The position numbers and the translations under genes are program-made. This document shows, piece by piece, positions 61,570 to 64,000 of a stretch of DNA of 64,000 nucleotides (its first letter is position 1; each line of letters begins with the position of its first letter). Location of the stretch: NCBI RefSeq assembly GCF_000768335.1, contig NZ_AVPT01000008.1, positions 40,912 through 104,911 of the forward strand, given 5' to 3'. Origin of the DNA: Lysobacter arseniciresistens ZS79. GTDB taxonomy: Bacteria > Pseudomonadota > Gammaproteobacteria > Xanthomonadales > Xanthomonadaceae. A model generated the notes under the pieces. It was not told the origin of the DNA, ran no database searches, and was given only the letters and a program-made list of their open reading frames with translations.

Positions 61570-63780
61570 TCAGAATCGGAATCGAGCGCTCACAAAGTAG
61601 CCACGCGGTGCACCGGTCGTGATATTGGTATCGCTATGCGCTGAAGGGAAATATTTCTTGTTGAACAGATTTTCGACGTTCAGCTGGAAATCGATGTCAT
61701 CGTTAACCTTGTAGTACACGGCACCGTCATAGCGGGTGTAACTCTTCAGCGTCACGAGGTTGCTGGTCGTGGTGTAGGACTCACCGCGATAAATTGCCCC
61801 CAGGCCGACGCCCCAGTTCGGCGAGAAGTCATAGCGATTCCACAAGCCCACCATCTGCTTGGGTGACTGCGCCAACTCCGTGCCTTTCGGCGTCACGCTG
61901 GTTGCCGAGGTGCGGATGTCCTGGGTGATCTCGGCTTCCTGATAGGTATAGCTGGCGATCATCTGCCAGGCCTGGGTGATTTCGCCGCTCAGCGACAACT
62001 CGACACCTTCGGTACGCTGGCTGTCTCCGGAGAACAGGATCATTCGCGTATTGGTCGGGTCGGTCGGATCGATCACTGCGACGTTACTACGATCGAGACG
62101 GAACAGCGCAGCCGTTGCACCTAGGCGCGGCGTGATGTCCCACTTCGCGCCAATCTCGTAGTTCTTGTATTCCTCGGGGTCCAGCGACTGGGTGCTCGCT
62201 GTGAGCGAGGCCATCTGTTCGCCCGAACGCGGCAAGTATGTAATGCCGTAGCTGGTGTACAGCGAAATGTTTTCCGCCGGCTTGTAGATGAGGCCGACCC
62301 GTGGGGAGAGCAGGTCATCGGACGATGACAGGTAGCGGTTGGCCGCACTGGTTGACGCCCGCAGATCCTGGAAGTCGACGTCGAAGCGGTCGTAACGCAG
62401 GCCAACCAGCGCCTCCCACCGCGGCGAGAACTTAATCTGGTCTTGCACGTACACCGCGGCAATCTTGGTGACGCCCGTGTTGTTGGCATCGCTGCCGCTA
62501 TTGGTATACGTCACCGGAACCGAAACCGTCGGATTGGCGAGCGGCACCAAGCAACTGGTCGCAGTGCTTCCGGCCAAGCATGGGCTCTGGGCCGGCACCG
62601 CGAACCGGCCCGTCCTGCGCAGGTTGTCGGTTACTTGACGGCCGAATTCAGCGCCAGCCATGAACTTGTGTTCGATCGACGCCGTTGTGGCGGAGAAAAT
62701 CAGGTCGGTCTGGTTGAACAGGTTCTCCCGCTCGGTGAGATTGTTGTAAGCCGAGAGGCTGACCGTCGTCGCGGCACCGTTTACGCTGGCCGGAAAAACG
62801 TTCTGATAGAACTTGTCGTACTCCGCATAGCGAGTCCGGTTGCGCAGCAGCAAGCCGCCGAAGTCGTGCTCCACCAGCGCATTGAATGCATTGACATCCA
62901 CCCAGGTCGGGCTGCCGGCGGGATCGCCGAAGAATGTCTCGCGGTCAGTCTCGACCGGATGGCGAGTGCCGTTGAACGCGTTCGCGTAGCTGGGAATGCC
63001 ACGGTCGGCGGTGCGCTCGTCGTGGAAGTACTCGTAGCCGAGCGTGATCAGCGTATTTTCGCCCGGACGTAACGATAGGGTCGGATTGATGCCCTCGCGC
63101 TTCAGCTCGAAGCCATCGCGGAAACCCTCCGAATCTTCGTAGACGCCAGTAACGCGGAAGGCCGCCACGTCATTGAGCGCCTGGTTGAAGTCGGCGGTCA
63201 GGCGCTTCTTGTCCCACGAGCCGACCTGCAGGCCGACTTCCCGGCCGGAATCCCAGTCTGCAACCTTGGTGACGCGATTGAGCAGGCCACCCGGGCTGCC
63301 TCGGCCGAAGATCATCGCGTTCGGCCCCTTGAAGGCCTCGATGCGGTCGATGTTGTAGGTGTCGCGGAAATACTGCACGTCATCGCGCATGCCGTCAATG
63401 AACAGGTCGGCGGTCGAACTATTGCCACGAAAGACCAGGCCGTCGCGGTTGCCTTCGCCCTGCGTGACGCCGATACCCGGCACATAACGCACGGCATCGG
63501 CCATCCCCTGAACGCCCAAGTCCTGAATGAGGTCTTGGGTGATCACGGTGACCGCCTGCGGGACGTCGTTCAGATCGGTATCGGTCTTGGTCGCAGACGT
63601 CGAATGCTTCTGCACATAGCCGTAATCGACCTTTCCGATTACCTCAACGGTGTCGAGCTCGGTGGCCTGCTGGCTACTGGCCGCCGCGGAAGTCTGGGCG
63701 TGGGCCGGAGCGACGAGGGCAAGCGCGAGGGCGGCAGCCAGCGGGCTGGCGGCCAGAGTCTTGATGGTGGTGGCGTTCAT
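61570..63780 (-). CDS. TonB-dependent siderophore receptor (Fiu/FhuE-like)
   Basis: A 736-aa outer-membrane receptor: signal peptide to APAHAQ, TonB box ELDTVEVIGK, plug (DVPQAVTVITQDLIQDLGVQ, GVTQGEGNRDGLVFRGNSS, FIDGMRDDVQYFRDTYNIDR, AFKGPNAMIFGRGSPGGLLN) and a 22-strand barrel ending FVSARFRF. The plug pattern is that of catecholate/ferric siderophore receptors. A Fur box lies about 50-65 bp upstream, so it should be induced by iron limitation. Confidence 0.9.
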   Translation of the reverse strand: MNATTIKTLAASPLAAALALALVAPAHAQTSAAASSQQATELDTVEVIGKVDYGYVQKHSTSATKTDTDLNDVPQAVTVITQDLIQDLGVQGMADAVRYVPGIGVTQGEGNRDGLVFRGNSSTADLFIDGMRDDVQYFRDTYNIDRIEAFKGPNAMIFGRGSPGGLLNRVTKVADWDSGREVGLQVGSWDKKRLTADFNQALNDVAAFRVTGVYEDSEGFRDGFELKREGINPTLSLRPGENTLITLGYEYFHDERTADRGIPSYANAFNGTRHPVETDRETFFGDPAGSPTWVDVNAFNALVEHDFGGLLLRNRTRYAEYDKFYQNVFPASVNGAATTVSLSAYNNLTERENLFNQTDLIFSATTASIEHKFMAGAEFGRQVTDNLRRTGRFAVPAQSPCLAGSTATSCLVPLANPTVSVPVTYTNSGSDANNTGVTKIAAVYVQDQIKFSPRWEALVGLRYDRFDVDFQDLRASTSAANRYLSSSDDLLSPRVGLIYKPAENISLYTSYGITYLPRSGEQMASLTASTQSLDPEEYKNYEIGAKWDITPRLGATAALFRLDRSNVAVIDPTDPTNTRMILFSGDSQRTEGVELSLSGEITQAWQMIASYTYQEAEITQDIRTSATSVTPKGTELAQSPKQMVGLWNRYDFSPNWGVGLGAIYRGESYTTTSNLVTLKSYTRYDGAVYYKVNDDIDFQLNVENLFNKKYFPSAHSDTNITTGAPRGYFVSARFRF

Positions 63781-63830
63781 GGTTCCCGTATGGAAGGTCT
63801 GCGGCTATGCCGCGGTGGGCGCCATGTTAA

Positions 63831-63845
63831 TGAGAATCGTTATCA
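63831..63845 (-). promoter_or_regulatory. Fur box of the siderophore receptor
   Basis: TGAGAATCGTTATCA, a 7-1-7 repeat close to the Fur consensus TGATAATNATTATCA, in the promoter region of the receptor. Confidence 0.8.
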
Positions 63846-63989
63846 TGAACAAGATGGCGGGACACCCGCGGATGAGCGAGGTTGGTGGCGACCGCACTGT
63901 CTGAGCCGAGTCCCTGGCCGATCTGCAAAAGGTGGGACAGCCGAGTGGATTGAGCTTTTACTGGACCTAATTCCAGAATCGGTGAGCCC

Positions 63990-64000
63990 GGGGGGGGGGG
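63990..64000. other. terminal poly-G run, probably a contig-end artefact
   Basis: The last 11 bases are all G with no partner feature. Such runs are typical of read-end artefacts at contig ends. Confidence 0.6.

Overview
The window looks like chromosomal DNA of a denitrifying, facultatively microaerobic gammaproteobacterium of the Xanthomonadaceae (Lysobacter/Luteimonas type). This is inferred from the very high GC, the protein families present, and a GTAG-type REP pair like those of Stenotrophomonas. No 16S or other marker is present to fix the genus. The sequence ends in a run of 11 G, which looks like a contig end.

Layout: (1) 1-5959, leftward: a heavy-metal RND efflux operon (czcCBA, czcA cut by the window edge), preceded by a small His-rich secreted protein and an XRE regulator. 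(2) About 6000-14050: an accessory region with more A/T and different codon use. It holds two translationally coupled genes of unknown family, which converge on and overlap the end of a giant 1831-residue protein. That protein contains three tandem tyrosine-recombinase-like units, of which only the last has the full catalytic set. An A/T-rich region with a perfect 20-bp palindrome lies just upstream of it. This is the best candidate for an undescribed system. (3) 14100-50719: a large low-oxygen and denitrification block: ferredoxin, azurin, truncated haemoglobin, hemN, an FNR paralogue, quinol NO reductase, NnrS, SirB2, two PLP enzymes, ubiD, O2-independent ubiquinone genes ubiU/ubiV/ubiT, fabA/fabB, nadA/nadB, a NirK-cytochrome c fusion with nirV and an SCO protein, then ccoNOQP, ccoGHIS, a SafE-like protein and fnr. 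(4) 50836-64000: ordinary genes (queD, phasin, RND pump and adaptor, bioD, msrC, a TfoX C-terminal protein), a cobalamin riboswitch with btuB, two Tyr/Gly/His-rich small secreted proteins, and a Fur-boxed siderophore receptor.

The third block is tied together by eleven FNR/Dnr-type boxes (TTGAT/C-N4-G/ATCAA) placed before nearly every transcription unit. Together the genes make an anaerobic respiratory package: nitrite to NO (NirK, fed by azurin), NO to N2O (NorB), NO handling (NnrS, perhaps the haemoglobin), O2 scavenging respiration (cbb3), and oxygen-independent supply of haem, ubiquinone and unsaturated fatty acids. No nitrate reductase or nitrous oxide reductase is seen in the window. 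At hemN, nnrS and the gene at 29925 the FNR box centre lies exactly 41.5 bp before the start codon and there is no Shine-Dalgarno, which suggests leaderless mRNAs.
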